Assembly (NCBI GenBank): GCA_937902925.1
Contig: CALFNN010000083.1
Coordinates: 1 to 64,000, forward strand
Direction: 5' to 3'
Origin: an uncultured Opitutaceae bacterium
GTDB lineage: Bacteria; Verrucomicrobiota; Verrucomicrobiia; Opitutales; Opitutaceae
DNA length: 64,000 bases
Shown: positions 26,752-36,952 of the stretch, piece after piece
How positions within the stretch are numbered: position 1 is the first letter of the stretch
Layout: the number at the start of each line of letters is the position of its first letter
Notes under the pieces: generated by a model
The model's database searches: none
Told to the model about the DNA's origin: nothing
What the model saw: only the letters and a program-made list of their open reading frames with translations
Translations under genes and position numbers: made by a program

Positions 26752-28269
26752 ATGATCGCTCGTCCATTCCACGCCTCGGCACTCCAACTGGTCTTCCGCC
26801 TTGGCGTGATGTCCGGGCTCCTCGCCATGGCCGCCGCGCCGCTCGCCGCGGAGGTGCGCTGCACGGGCCTTTTCGGCGATCACATGGTGTTGCAGCGCAA
26901 CCGCGCGGTCCCGGTCTGGGGCGACGCCGCGCCCGGGGAAAATGTGCGGGTCGAGTTTGCCGGTCAGGCCAGGACCGCCACCGCCGACGCCGCCGGCCAT
27001 TGGCGCGTGACGCTTGATCCGCTCGCCACCAGCGTCGAACCGCGCCCGTTCAAGGTGCAGGGATCGAACTCGCTCGTGTTTTCCGACGTGCTCGTGGGCG
27101 AAGTCTGGTTCTGCTCCGGCCAGTCGAACATGGAGAAATTCTTCGGCCCGCGGACGGGCCAGCAACCGGTCGACAATCATGATTTGGAAGTGGCCGCCGC
27201 GAACTACCCGCGGCTCCGTCTCTTCCAGGTGCCGCACGCCCCCTTGCCGCCGGAGAGCCCGGCGCTGCTCCACTGGTTGCCGTGCTCGCCGGAGGCGCTG
27301 CAAGCATCGGGGTTTTCGGCCGTCGCCTATTTTTTTGGTCAACAGATTCTCCAGATCCTCGGCGTGCCGGTCGGCCTGATTCACTCCAGCTTTGGCGGGA
27401 CGCGCATCGAGGCCTGGCTGCCCGACGAGGCGTTCGCCGGTCCGCCGCTCCGCGACCTGCCGGACCAGCCGTATTTCGCCTGGATCGCGGGCGTCCAGCG
27501 GACCGAGCTGTTCCACAGCATGGTCGCGCCGTATGCGCCGTATGCGCTGCGCGGCTTTCTCTGGTATCAGGGCGAGACGAACCTGATGGCGGGCAATGTG
27601 GCCGACTATGCCGCGAAGCAGACGGCCTTGATCGCCGGCTGGCGGCGGGCGTGGGGCGAACCGGACGCACCTTTTTACGGCGTGCTGATCGCACCGATGG
27701 ATTACTCGAAGTGGGAAAAATTCCCGGTGACGGACGCGGCACTCCCGGCCTTTTGGGCGGAGCAGGTCAAGGCGCTCTCCGCCGCGCACGCCGGTTACGT
27801 CGTCACCACCGACCTCGTGGCCAACGTGCACGACATCCACCCGACCGACAAACGCGATGTCGGTCTGCGGCTCGCGCGCCTGGCGCTCGCGGAGACCTAC
27901 GGGCGCGCCGACCTTCCGGCGCACGGTCCAACGTTCGCCGCGATGCGCGCGACGGGAAATAGCATCGAGCTGACCTTCGATCACGCCGACGGCCTTCGCT
28001 CCCGCGACGGGCGGCCGCTGACGGGTTTCGTCGTGTCCGGAAAGGAAAACACTTTCCAGCCGGCGGACGCCCGGATCGAGGACGGCAAGGTCGTCGTTTC
28101 AAGCCCCGTCGTGGCGGCGCCGATCGCGGTGCGGTTTGCGTGGAGCGAAACGGCCAACCCGAATCTGATCAACGGGGCCGGTTTGCCGGCGGTGCCGTTT
28201 CGCACCGACGACTGGCCGCTGTTCTATCTTCGTTCCGGTCCGGCCGGCAATCCGGACGCGAACAAGTGA
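26752..28269 (+). CDS. SGNH esterase of the sialate O-acetylesterase (SASA) family
   Basis: Secreted 505-residue esterase that probably removes acetyl groups from a polysaccharide. A signal peptide precedes EVRCTGLFGDHMVLQR, the N-terminal beta-domain motif of this family. The catalytic SGNH elements are CSGQSNM with S125, SFGGTRIEAWLP near 210, WYQGETN near 280, and VHDIHP with D361 and H363. The C-terminal domain is beta-rich. Although the family is named for sialate, members in plant-glycan loci deacetylate pectin or xylan; with GH2, GH42 and GH106 genes following in the same direction, an acetylated pectin side chain is the more likely target. It starts just after a terminator, so it needs either read-through or its own promoter. 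Confidence 0.9.
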   Translation: MIARPFHASALQLVFRLGVMSGLLAMAAAPLAAEVRCTGLFGDHMVLQRNRAVPVWGDAAPGENVRVEFAGQARTATADAAGHWRVTLDPLATSVEPRPFKVQGSNSLVFSDVLVGEVWFCSGQSNMEKFFGPRTGQQPVDNHDLEVAAANYPRLRLFQVPHAPLPPESPALLHWLPCSPEALQASGFSAVAYFFGQQILQILGVPVGLIHSSFGGTRIEAWLPDEAFAGPPLRDLPDQPYFAWIAGVQRTELFHSMVAPYAPYALRGFLWYQGETNLMAGNVADYAAKQTALIAGWRRAWGEPDAPFYGVLIAPMDYSKWEKFPVTDAALPAFWAEQVKALSAAHAGYVVTTDLVANVHDIHPTDKRDVGLRLARLALAETYGRADLPAHGPTFAAMRATGNSIELTFDHADGLRSRDGRPLTGFVVSGKENTFQPADARIEDGKVVVSSPVVAAPIAVRFAWSETANPNLINGAGLPAVPFRTDDWPLFYLRSGPAGNPDANK

Positions 28270-28437
28270 TTTCAAGCGGACGACAGCTTCGATGACACGG
28301 GCGAATGCCACCTCAACGTCCCGTCGGTCATCGCCTGGCCGTCACGGTGGAACTCTGTCCATTCGACAGTGCGGGACCGGTGGCGAAATCTCTCTGGGTG
28401 AACCCGGGACAATCTGTTATCCAACCGAAATCGTTCG

Positions 28438-30840
28438 ATGAATTGGCTCCGTGCAATCGCACTTTGGGGTGGTGCCGCAGTCGTCTCCGCGGGGGCGCGT
28501 GAGTTGCGTTCGTTGGACGCCGGTTGGGAGTTTCATTTGGGCGACGTGCCCGGCGCCGAAGCTCCGGGCTTCGATGCGCATGCATGGCGGCGCGTCGACC
28601 TGCCGCACGACTGGAGCATCGAGGGCGCGGTCGACGAGCATGCGCCGTCCTCGGGCGCGGGCGGATTCTTCCCGACGGGCATCGGCTGGTATCGGCGGAC
28701 GTTCGTTGCGCCGCCCGCGGCGGCAAACCGGCACGTCGCGGTCGAGTTCGAGGGGGTCTACATGAACGCCGAGGTCTGGCTCAATGGCGTGCGGCTTGGG
28801 AGCCACCCCTACGGCTACACACCGTTCCGCTTCGACCTCCCGCCGGCCCTGAAACCGGGCGGCGAGAACGTGCTGGCGGTGCGTGTCGACAATTCGCAGC
28901 AGATCAACTCGCGGTGGTATTCCGGCTCCGGCATCTATCGGCACGTCTGGCTCGACGTGACCGCTCCGGTGCACGTCGCACCTTGGGGAGTCTGGGCCAC
29001 GACGACGGCGCTGGCGGAAGCTTCGGCGACAGTGCGAATCGAGACGACCGTGCAAAACGACTCGGCCGCGGCCAGCGACGTCGAAGTCGAGACAACGCTC
29101 GCCGATCCGGCGGGGCGCGTCGTTGCGACGGTTCGTGGCGGCGGGCGGGCCGAACCCGGAGGGTCGGTCGTTGTCTCGCGCGACGCGTCGATCGCCCGTC
29201 CGCTTCCGTGGTCGCCGGAGTCACCGGCGTTGTATCGGGCGGCCACGCGCGTTTTGAGCGGCGGGCAAGTGCTCGACGAGACCCGGACGACATTTGGGAT
29301 TCGGACGATTCACGTTTCGGCTGCGCGCGGTTTCGAATTGAACGGCCGCACAATCAAGCTGTGCGGCGGGAGCGTGCACCACGACGACGGCGTGCTCGGT
29401 GCGGCGGCGTTCGACCGGGCCGAGGAGCGCAAGGTGGCGCTGCTCAAGGCGGCGGGATTCAACGCCGTTCGGACCGCGCACAATCCGCCGTCGCCGGCGT
29501 TTCTCGACGCGTGCGACCGGCTCGGGCTCCTCGTGGTCGATGAAGCGTTCGACGGCTGGGAAAAGCCGAAGAACAAGCACGACTACAGTGTCTACTTCGA
29601 CGACTGGGCGCAGCGCGACATCGAGGCGATGGTCCGGCGCGACCGCCGCCATCCCTCGGTGGCGCTGTGGAGCCTCGGCAACGAGGTCTACGAGCGCGGC
29701 AGTCCGACCGGAGCGCGCATTGCGAAGGCGCTGGGCGACCGGGTGCGCGAACTCGATCCCTCGCGGCCGGTCACCGCCGGGCTCAACGGCATGGGCAAGG
29801 GCGGCGACTGGACGAAGGAGGACCCTGTTTTTGCGACGCTCGACGTGGCCGGCTACAACTACGAGATCGCGCGGCACGCGGAGGATCACGCGCGGTTGCC
29901 GCAGCGCGTCATCCTCGTGACCGAATCCTACCAGAGCGAGGCGTTCGCGAACTGGGCCATCGCGCACGACGAGAATTACGTGATCGGGGATTTCGTCTGG
30001 AGCGGCCTCGACTACCTCGGCGAGGCGGGCATTGGCCGCGTGTTTCCGCCGGGCGAGAAGGTCGTCAAGCATTGGGAGGGAAATCTGTTTCCGTGGCACG
30101 GCGCCTATTGCGGCGACATCGACCTCACCGGCTGGCGCAAGCCGTCTTCGCACTATCGCGCCATCGTGTGGGATCGCGGCGAGAAACTCTACGCGGCGGT
30201 GATTGCCCCGACGCCCAACGGTGAGCCGTGGGGCGTCTCGCCCTGGGCGACGCCGACCGCGCTGCCGAGCTGGACGTGGCCCGGGCACGAGGGCGCACCG
30301 CTCACGGTCGAGGTCTACTCGCGGCACGAGGCCGTGCGGCTCTACCTGAACGGCGCGCTGCTCGGCGAGAAACCGACGACCCGCGCGGAGGAATTCAAGG
30401 CGGTGTTCGAGGTGCCGTATGCGCCGGGTGAACTGAAGGCGGTGGGAATCGATGCGGGCCGCGAGATCGAAAAATTTGCGCTGCCGACGGCGGGCAAGGT
30501 CGCGCGACTGCGACTCACCGCAGACCGCGCCGAGGTGCAGGCCGGCGGAGAGGATCTGGCGTTTGTCACCGTCGAGGCCGTCGATGCGCGGGGCATCGTC
30601 GTGCGGGACGCGGACGCCGCGGTGCAGTTCGCACTCGCGGGACCGGCAACATTCGCTGGCATCGGCAACGGCGACATGGCCTCGCTCGAAAGCTACCAGG
30701 CGAACCCGCACTCGCTTTTTCAGGGCCGTGCGCTCGTCGTGCTGCGATCCGTTGCGACCGCCGGCAACATCCGGCTGACTGCGACGACGCCGGATGGCCT
30801 ACGCGGCGAAATCTCGCTTACGTCGGTCGCCGGAAACTGA
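28438..30840 (+). CDS. GH2 beta-galactosidase-type hydrolase
   Basis: An 800-residue secreted retaining hydrolase. Residues 1-20 are a signal peptide. The sugar-binding domain (about 25-180: DLPHDWSIEG, YMNAEVWLNGVRLG) is followed by an Ig-like domain and the TIM barrel with LWSLGNEVYERG (acid/base E416) and VILVTESYQSEA (nucleophile E496). The C-terminal part carries beta-domains of the DUF4982 and Ig-like type (HEGAPLTVEVYSRHEAVRLY near 625). Both catalytic Glu residues are intact, unlike the GH2 protein at 1-1913. It lies 168 bases after the esterase and 10 bases before the GH42 gene. Galactosidase activity is most likely; GH2 also contains glucuronidases and mannosidases. Confidence 0.93.
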   Translation: MNWLRAIALWGGAAVVSAGARELRSLDAGWEFHLGDVPGAEAPGFDAHAWRRVDLPHDWSIEGAVDEHAPSSGAGGFFPTGIGWYRRTFVAPPAAANRHVAVEFEGVYMNAEVWLNGVRLGSHPYGYTPFRFDLPPALKPGGENVLAVRVDNSQQINSRWYSGSGIYRHVWLDVTAPVHVAPWGVWATTTALAEASATVRIETTVQNDSAAASDVEVETTLADPAGRVVATVRGGGRAEPGGSVVVSRDASIARPLPWSPESPALYRAATRVLSGGQVLDETRTTFGIRTIHVSAARGFELNGRTIKLCGGSVHHDDGVLGAAAFDRAEERKVALLKAAGFNAVRTAHNPPSPAFLDACDRLGLLVVDEAFDGWEKPKNKHDYSVYFDDWAQRDIEAMVRRDRRHPSVALWSLGNEVYERGSPTGARIAKALGDRVRELDPSRPVTAGLNGMGKGGDWTKEDPVFATLDVAGYNYEIARHAEDHARLPQRVILVTESYQSEAFANWAIAHDENYVIGDFVWSGLDYLGEAGIGRVFPPGEKVVKHWEGNLFPWHGAYCGDIDLTGWRKPSSHYRAIVWDRGEKLYAAVIAPTPNGEPWGVSPWATPTALPSWTWPGHEGAPLTVEVYSRHEAVRLYLNGALLGEKPTTRAEEFKAVFEVPYAPGELKAVGIDAGREIEKFALPTAGKVARLRLTADRAEVQAGGEDLAFVTVEAVDARGIVVRDADAAVQFALAGPATFAGIGNGDMASLESYQANPHSLFQGRALVVLRSVATAGNIRLTATTPDGLRGEISLTSVAGN

Positions 30841-30850
30841 ACTCCATTTC

Positions 30851-32923
30851 ATGACCTCACGATTTGTCCGCCCTTTTTTCCTCACCGCTGCGCTCGTCGC
30901 ATCGTTGGCCGCGCCGGCAGCGTCGCGTGCCGCCGGGATTCCGCCGCTGATGCTGGGCTCGGCGTGGTATCCCGAACAGTGGCCGGAGACGCGCTGGGAT
31001 GCAGACCTCGCGCTGATGCAGCAGGGCGGATTCAAGATGGTGCGCATCGGTGAATTTGCGTGGAGCAGTCTCGAGCCGTCCGAGGGAAAGTTCGACCTCG
31101 ACTGGATGGAGCGCGCAATTTCCGCCGCCGCCGCGCATGGGATCGTCACGATCATCGGCACGCCGACGGACGCCCCGCCGGCGTGGCTGACCTCGAAGTA
31201 TCCGGAGACGCTGCGCGTCGCGGAGGGCGGCCAGCGGATGGAGCACGGCATGCGCCGCCAGTTTTCCTATTCGAGTGCGAAATATCGCGAGTTGTGCCGG
31301 CTCATGGTCGAACAACTGGCGAAGCGGTTTGGCCACAACCCCAACGTCATCGCCTGGCAGATCGACAACGAATACACCGAGGATTCTTTCGACGACGAGT
31401 CGCGCGGACTCTGGCACCGCTGGCTCGAGGCGAAATACGGTTCGCTCGGCCAGTTGAACCAACAGTGGATGACGGCCTACTGGAGCCAGACCTACAGTGC
31501 ATGGGATCAGATTCCGATGAACACCGGTCGCAACAACCCGGGGCTGCTCCTCGACTACAAGCGGTTCGTCACCGACGAGTGGCGCGGGTTTCAGAAGAAC
31601 CAGCTCGACGTCCTTCGCCGCTACGTCGAACCCCGCCAGCTCATCACGACGAATCTCGGCGGCCTCGGCTGGGCGAACCGTTTCAACCGCCGCGTGATCG
31701 CCGGCGACCTCGATATCATCGGCTGGGATCCGTATGTGGGGCAGGGGCATTTCGACTACCAGCGGATTGGTGCGACGCACGATCTCGTGCGCGGCTGGCG
31801 GCGGCAGAATTTCTGGGTCCTCGAGATGCAGCCGGGGTTCGTCGACTGGGCGGGCGTCAGCAACTCACTCAACAAGGGTGAGACGCGCGCGATGATGTGG
31901 AACGCGGTCGGCCATGGCGCCGACTGCGTGTCGTTCTGGCAGTGGCGCGCGGGGCTCAACGGCCAGGAGCAATACCACGGCGTGCTCGTCGGCGCCGACG
32001 GCCAGCCGGTGCCGATGTATGACGAGATCGCGCAAGCCGGCGCCGAGTTTGCGAAGGTCGGCGCGGCGATCGCGGGCACTTCGCCTGAGGCGCAGGTGGC
32101 GATCCTGCACGACTACGACAGCCGCTGGTCGATCGATTTCCACAAGCAGACGAACCGGTGGGACAACGTCGACGTCCTGATGAGCTACTACCGACCGCTG
32201 CACGACCTCGCGCAATCGGTCGACATCGTCGACCCGACCTTTTCGCTGGATCGTTACAAGCTCGTCGTCGCACCCGGGCTGATCGTGATGTCGCCCGAAC
32301 TGGCGAAGCATCTGACGGACTATGTCGAGCAGGGCGGGCATCTCGTGCTTGGTCCGCGCTCCGGGATGATGAACGAGTTCAACGCGCTCAATCCCGAGCG
32401 GCAGCCCGGTCCGCTCGTGGCGGCGCTCGGCGGTCGCGTCGAGCAATTCTACGCGTTGCTCGAAGATGCGCCGGTTGCCGGCAAGTGGGGCAATGGCAGC
32501 GCGACGATCTGGGCCGAGCGGCTGTCGACGAAGACTGCGGACGCGGAGGTCGTCATGCGCTACGGCAAAAGCAACGGCTGGCTCGATGGCGAGCCGGCAG
32601 CGATCACGCGGAAAATCGGTCGCGGGACGATCACGTATGCCGGCGCGCTGTTCGACGCGCGGTTGACGCGCGCGATGACAGCGAGCCTGCTTGAGGCGAG
32701 CGGCGTCGCTCCCGCGCCGCTGGCCGTGCCCGAGGGCGTGGAAGTTTGCCGGCGGATCGGCGGAGGTCGCACGGTATTCATTGTGCTCAATTTTTCGAAC
32801 GCGGACCAAGCCATCGCATTGCCGCGGGCGATGCGGGACTTGCTGGCCGGCGGGGAAACATCGCGGGTCGTGCTGCCACGCTATGGCGTCGCCGTGTTGT
32901 CCGAGAACGGAGGAGCGCAATGA
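30851..32923 (+). CDS. GH42 beta-galactosidase
   Basis: A 690-residue enzyme with a signal peptide (MTSRFVRPFFLTAALVASLA), unusual because many GH42 enzymes are cytoplasmic. The TIM barrel begins MLGSAWYPEQWPETRWDADL and contains WQIDNEYTED with acid/base E174 and WVLEMQPGFVDW with nucleophile E325. A trimerisation-type domain (about 400-610) and a small C-terminal beta-domain follow, as in the family. Start chosen at the ATG at 30851, 10 bases after the GH2 stop. Its TGA overlaps the GH106 ATG, so the GH2, GH42 and GH106 genes form one transcript. It should release terminal beta-linked galactose, for example from galactan side chains. Confidence 0.95.
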   Translation: MTSRFVRPFFLTAALVASLAAPAASRAAGIPPLMLGSAWYPEQWPETRWDADLALMQQGGFKMVRIGEFAWSSLEPSEGKFDLDWMERAISAAAAHGIVTIIGTPTDAPPAWLTSKYPETLRVAEGGQRMEHGMRRQFSYSSAKYRELCRLMVEQLAKRFGHNPNVIAWQIDNEYTEDSFDDESRGLWHRWLEAKYGSLGQLNQQWMTAYWSQTYSAWDQIPMNTGRNNPGLLLDYKRFVTDEWRGFQKNQLDVLRRYVEPRQLITTNLGGLGWANRFNRRVIAGDLDIIGWDPYVGQGHFDYQRIGATHDLVRGWRRQNFWVLEMQPGFVDWAGVSNSLNKGETRAMMWNAVGHGADCVSFWQWRAGLNGQEQYHGVLVGADGQPVPMYDEIAQAGAEFAKVGAAIAGTSPEAQVAILHDYDSRWSIDFHKQTNRWDNVDVLMSYYRPLHDLAQSVDIVDPTFSLDRYKLVVAPGLIVMSPELAKHLTDYVEQGGHLVLGPRSGMMNEFNALNPERQPGPLVAALGGRVEQFYALLEDAPVAGKWGNGSATIWAERLSTKTADAEVVMRYGKSNGWLDGEPAAITRKIGRGTITYAGALFDARLTRAMTASLLEASGVAPAPLAVPEGVEVCRRIGGGRTVFIVLNFSNADQAIALPRAMRDLLAGGETSRVVLPRYGVAVLSENGGAQ

Positions 32924-35900
32924 GACACGCCCGCTTCATTCGCCGTCTGTGCGGCCTGCTGTCAGCGACCCTCGTTGCGGGAGTGTCCCCGGCGATAGGC
33001 CAGACCCAGGACGAACTCGAGGCGGGGTTCCGCCAGCCGCCGGCGAGCGCCAAGCCGCAGACGCTGTGGTTCTGGATGAACGGCAACGTCAGCCGCGACG
33101 GAATCACGCGGGACCTCGAGGCGATGCAGCGGGTCGGGCTCGGCGGGGCGTTGATGTTCGATGGCGGCACGTATTTGCCAGAAGGTCCGGCGAAATACCT
33201 GACGCCGGGCTGGCGCGAGCTGATGACCCATGCCGTCAAGGAGGCCGATCGGCTCGGGCTCACGCTGGGCATGCACAACGGCCCCGGCTGGTCGAGCAGC
33301 GGCGGTCCGTGGATCACGCCCGACCGCGCGATGCAACAACTGGTGTGGACGGAAACCGCGGTGCCGGGTGGGAAGGCGGTCGACGTCGTCCTCCGGCAGC
33401 CGCAAACGAACTTGGATTTTTACCGCGATGCTTTTGTGCTCGCGTTTCCCACGCCAGCGGCGGAGCAAACGCCCTATGCCGAGGCGCTGCGCGGCATCAC
33501 GACCGCGAGCGGCGGGAGCGTGCCGGCAACAGCGCTCAGCGACGGCGACCTGGCGACCAGCGTGGCGGTCACGCCGCAGGATTTCCTGCAATTCGAATTC
33601 GTGGCGCCGACGGAAATCCGGGCGATCACCGTGGCGCCGCGTCGCAATGGACGGTTTCCCAACGTGACCTTGGAAGCTTCCGACGATGGCGCGACTTACC
33701 GGCGGATCTGCGCGGTGACGAATCCCGGCCGGCACGGCATCCAGCCGGCGGGCGCCCAGAGTTTTCCGCCGGTGCGGGCGCGTTTCTTCCGCGCGGTGCC
33801 CAGCGGCGCGGGCGAACTGGCGGAGGTCGTGCTCCACCGCACCAGCCGGGTGGACGACTGGAACTTCAAGGGCAACTTCGCTTACCGCCTCGGCCACCAG
33901 ATGGAAATTCCGCCGCCCGGCAGCAGCGACGGCGCGATCGATCCGGCCACGGTGGTCGACGTCACAGCGCATCTCAGCCCCGACGGACATCTGCGGTGGA
34001 ACCCGCCGGCGAGAGCAGGCGCCGGCGGGTGGACGATCATGCGGGTCGGGTTCACGCCGACCGGTCAGCACAACATTTCCGCGTCGGCGGCGGGCGACGG
34101 CCTCGACTGCGACAAGTTCACCCAGGCGGCCGTGGATTATCATTTCGACCACGTGATCGCAAAAGTGCTGGCCGACGCGGGTCCGCTGGCCGGGAAGAGC
34201 TTCACGCTGGTGGAAATCGACAGCTACGAAGTCGGCATGCAAAACTGGTCGGCGGATTTTCCGGCGGAATTTCGGCGACGGACCGGCTACGATGTGCGTT
34301 CCTACCTGCCGGCGATGGCGGGCGGGCGGATCGTCGGTGATGCGGCGCGGACGGAACGGTTTTTGTTCGACGTGCGGCGCGTCCAGGCGGACCTGATGGC
34401 GGAGAATTATTACGGCCGGATGGAGGAGCTTTGCCGCGAGCACGGGCTGAAGTTTTACGTCGAGGGCTATGGCCAGGGCGTGTTCGACGAACTGCAGGTG
34501 AGCGGCGTGCCGGACTTTCCGATGACGGAGTTCTGGGAACGGACGCCATGGACGCCGAATCGCACGGTCAAGCTGGTGGCATCGGCCGCCCACGTTTACG
34601 GCAAGCCGGTGGTCGCGGCGGAGTCGTTTACCGGCGAGGAGGAGACGGCGCGTTGGGAGGAATATCCGTATTCGCTGAAAATTCTCGGCGACGAGATGTT
34701 CGGGCTCGGCGTCAACCAGATGTTTTTCCACCGGTTCGCGCAGCAGCCACATCCGAGCGCGGTGCCGGGCATGACGATGGGGCCGTGGGGATTTCATTTC
34801 GACCGGACGAACACGTGGTTCGAGCAAAGCGGGCCGTGGCTCGAATATCTCGCGCGCAGCCAGTTCCTGCTCCGCCAGGGCGCGTATGTCGCCGACGTGC
34901 TTTATTTCGTCGGCGAGCGCCCGCCGGATGTGGCCCAATACGCGATGCCGGTGTTGCCGCCCGGCTACAACTACGACCTGGCGAACGCCGAGGTGCTGCT
35001 CAACCGCGCCAGCGTGCGCGACGGCCGGATCGTGCTGCCCGGCGGCGCGAGCTACCGGCTGCTGATGCTGCCGCCCGACTTGAAATGCATGACGCCGGAC
35101 GTGATGGCGAAGGTGCGCCAGTTGGTCGCGGCGGGCGCGACGGTGCTCGGGCCGAAGCCCGAAAGTTCGCCGACCCTGCGCGGTTTTCCCGCCAGCGAAG
35201 CGGCGATGCGCGCCACCGCCGACGAGCTGTGGAGCGGGCGCGCCCTGGGTCGCGGACGCGTGATTGCGAATGAGTCGGTGGCGGATGCCTTGCGCGACAT
35301 CGGCGTCGCGCCGGATTTCGAATTTGCCTCGCGCCAGCCCGACACCGCGGTGTCGTGGCTGCACCGGAGACTAGCCGACGCGGACATCTATTTTGTCGCG
35401 AACCGCCAGCGGCGCGTCGACGAGATCACGGCGACGTTTCGCGTGGCAGGCCGCGAGCCGGAAATCTGGCAGCCGGAAACCGGCGAGATGAAACGCGCCG
35501 CAATCTACGCGCCGGACGGCGGCCGGGTGCGCCTGCCGTTGCGGCTTGGGCCGGCGGAGTCGGTGTTCGTCGTTTTCCGGCGGCCGGCGGGTTCGCCGGC
35601 GCAGGGACTCATGCGCGATGGCGTGCCGCTCATTTCGGCGAAGGCGCCGGCGGTGCATGAACGGTCGGCGGTATCGAACAACTTCACGATGAGTTTATGG
35701 GCGAAGCCGGACATCGATCTCCGCGTGATGCCGCGCGAATCCGCGACCGGCTCGATCGACGAGACTGGAAAATTCTACGCGATCCTGGCCGACGAAGGCG
35801 ACCGCGTGTTCGGCGCGGGTCACGCGACGGCGGGGCTCGCGATCGGTCGCAACGGCGTGTTGGTCGTGGAGCGGTCGAGCAAGGGTTTGCCGGCGGTGCT

Positions 35901-36936
35901 GGTGGCGCGGACGCCGATCGCCGGCTGGACGCATTTCGCGGTCGTGTATCGCGATGGGAAGCCGCGGCTGTTTGTCAACGGTCGGTTCGTCCGTGAAGGG
36001 CTCGCCTCCGGGAGCATCGTGCATCCGGGCATCGGATCGCCGCCGCCGATGCCGGGCGACTCGTTCAACTTTCCCGCGCTCGACTCGATGACGCGCACCT
36101 CCGGTCTCCCGCGTCCGCCGTCGCAGGGCATGGCGTTTTATTTTGAAGGCAACATGACGCCGCCGCAGCTCGTGGAGAGCGCGTTGTCCGACGAAGCCGT
36201 CGCGCAGCTCGCGGCACCAGGCCTGCCGCCCGAGGATGAGACACCGGACGCCGAACTCGCGCAACGCGACGACGGAAAGGCCGACGCGCTGATCTGGCAC
36301 TCCGGTTCCTACGCGCTCGGCCAAGGCAAGCAGGTGAACGTAACCGTCGCGGCGCCGGTCACGTTTGCCGGTCCGTGGCGGGTCGCGTTTCAGGGGAAGC
36401 GGGGCGCGCCGGCATCGGCGTCGTTTCCTCAATTGATTTCGTGGCATCGCAGCGCGGACGCCGGCATCAAGTATTTTTCGGGCATGGCGACTTACACGCA
36501 TTCGCTGGATGTGCCGGCGGATTTTGTTGGCGCAGAAAAACGGATTGTCCTCGATCTCGGTCGCGTGGAAATCATCGCGCGCGTCCGGATCAACGGCCGC
36601 GATCTCGGCATTCTTTGGAAGGAGCCCTACCGCCTCGACGTGACCGACGCCGTTCACACCGGCGCCAACGATCTGGAAGTCGCAGTGACGAACCTCTGGC
36701 CGAACCGATTGATCGGCGACGAGCAACTGCCGGCCGAAAACGACTATGCGACCGGCGGCGAGCACGGCATCCTGAAGCTGCCCGACTGGTATGCGAAGGG
36801 CGAGCCGAAGCCGCCGGGCGGGCGGATCACGTTTGCGACTTGGAAATTCTACACCAAGGACGAGCCGCTCTTCGAATCCGGGTTGCTCGGGCCCGTGCGC
36901 TTGCTCGATCCGGTGAGGTGCGTGCTCGGGAAATAG
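32920..36936 (+). CDS. GH106 alpha-L-rhamnosidase with inserted LamG-like domain
   Basis: A secreted 1338-residue inverting rhamnosidase, longer than the usual 1000-1150. The start ATG overlaps the GH42 stop and has AGGAG just upstream. After a signal peptide ending near SPAIGQ comes the family opening LWFWMNGNVSRDGITRDLEA (49-68) and GLGGALMFDGG. A discoidin-like segment occupies about 195-300. Catalytic candidates are E432 and E437 in VEIDSYEVG and E568 in VVAAESFTG. Residues about 905-1095 are an extra LamG/concanavalin-like domain (NNFTMSLWAKPD, then GWTHFAVVYRDGKPRLFVNG). A GH2-like sugar-binding domain ends the protein (VRINGRDLGILWKEPYRLDV). GH106 enzymes act on rhamnogalacturonan I and II, which supports a pectin role for this operon. 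Confidence 0.93.
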   Translation: MRHARFIRRLCGLLSATLVAGVSPAIGQTQDELEAGFRQPPASAKPQTLWFWMNGNVSRDGITRDLEAMQRVGLGGALMFDGGTYLPEGPAKYLTPGWRELMTHAVKEADRLGLTLGMHNGPGWSSSGGPWITPDRAMQQLVWTETAVPGGKAVDVVLRQPQTNLDFYRDAFVLAFPTPAAEQTPYAEALRGITTASGGSVPATALSDGDLATSVAVTPQDFLQFEFVAPTEIRAITVAPRRNGRFPNVTLEASDDGATYRRICAVTNPGRHGIQPAGAQSFPPVRARFFRAVPSGAGELAEVVLHRTSRVDDWNFKGNFAYRLGHQMEIPPPGSSDGAIDPATVVDVTAHLSPDGHLRWNPPARAGAGGWTIMRVGFTPTGQHNISASAAGDGLDCDKFTQAAVDYHFDHVIAKVLADAGPLAGKSFTLVEIDSYEVGMQNWSADFPAEFRRRTGYDVRSYLPAMAGGRIVGDAARTERFLFDVRRVQADLMAENYYGRMEELCREHGLKFYVEGYGQGVFDELQVSGVPDFPMTEFWERTPWTPNRTVKLVASAAHVYGKPVVAAESFTGEEETARWEEYPYSLKILGDEMFGLGVNQMFFHRFAQQPHPSAVPGMTMGPWGFHFDRTNTWFEQSGPWLEYLARSQFLLRQGAYVADVLYFVGERPPDVAQYAMPVLPPGYNYDLANAEVLLNRASVRDGRIVLPGGASYRLLMLPPDLKCMTPDVMAKVRQLVAAGATVLGPKPESSPTLRGFPASEAAMRATADELWSGRALGRGRVIANESVADALRDIGVAPDFEFASRQPDTAVSWLHRRLADADIYFVANRQRRVDEITATFRVAGREPEIWQPETGEMKRAAIYAPDGGRVRLPLRLGPAESVFVVFRRPAGSPAQGLMRDGVPLISAKAPAVHERSAVSNNFTMSLWAKPDIDLRVMPRESATGSIDETGKFYAILADEGDRVFGAGHATAGLAIGRNGVLVVERSSKGLPAVLVARTPIAGWTHFAVVYRDGKPRLFVNGRFVREGLASGSIVHPGIGSPPPMPGDSFNFPALDSMTRTSGLPRPPSQGMAFYFEGNMTPPQLVESALSDEAVAQLAAPGLPPEDETPDAELAQRDDGKADALIWHSGSYALGQGKQVNVTVAAPVTFAGPWRVAFQGKRGAPASASFPQLISWHRSADAGIKYFSGMATYTHSLDVPADFVGAEKRIVLDLGRVEIIARVRINGRDLGILWKEPYRLDVTDAVHTGANDLEVAVTNLWPNRLIGDEQLPAENDYATGGEHGILKLPDWYAKGEPKPPGGRITFATWKFYTKDEPLFESGLLGPVRLLDPVRCVLGK

Positions 36937-36952
36937 CCGGAGTTTCTTTCGC

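Noticed and set aside
26752-28269. Sialic acid use from the family name of the esterase
   Set aside because: No sialidase, lyase or kinase for sialic acid is present; the neighbours are pectin-type enzymes.
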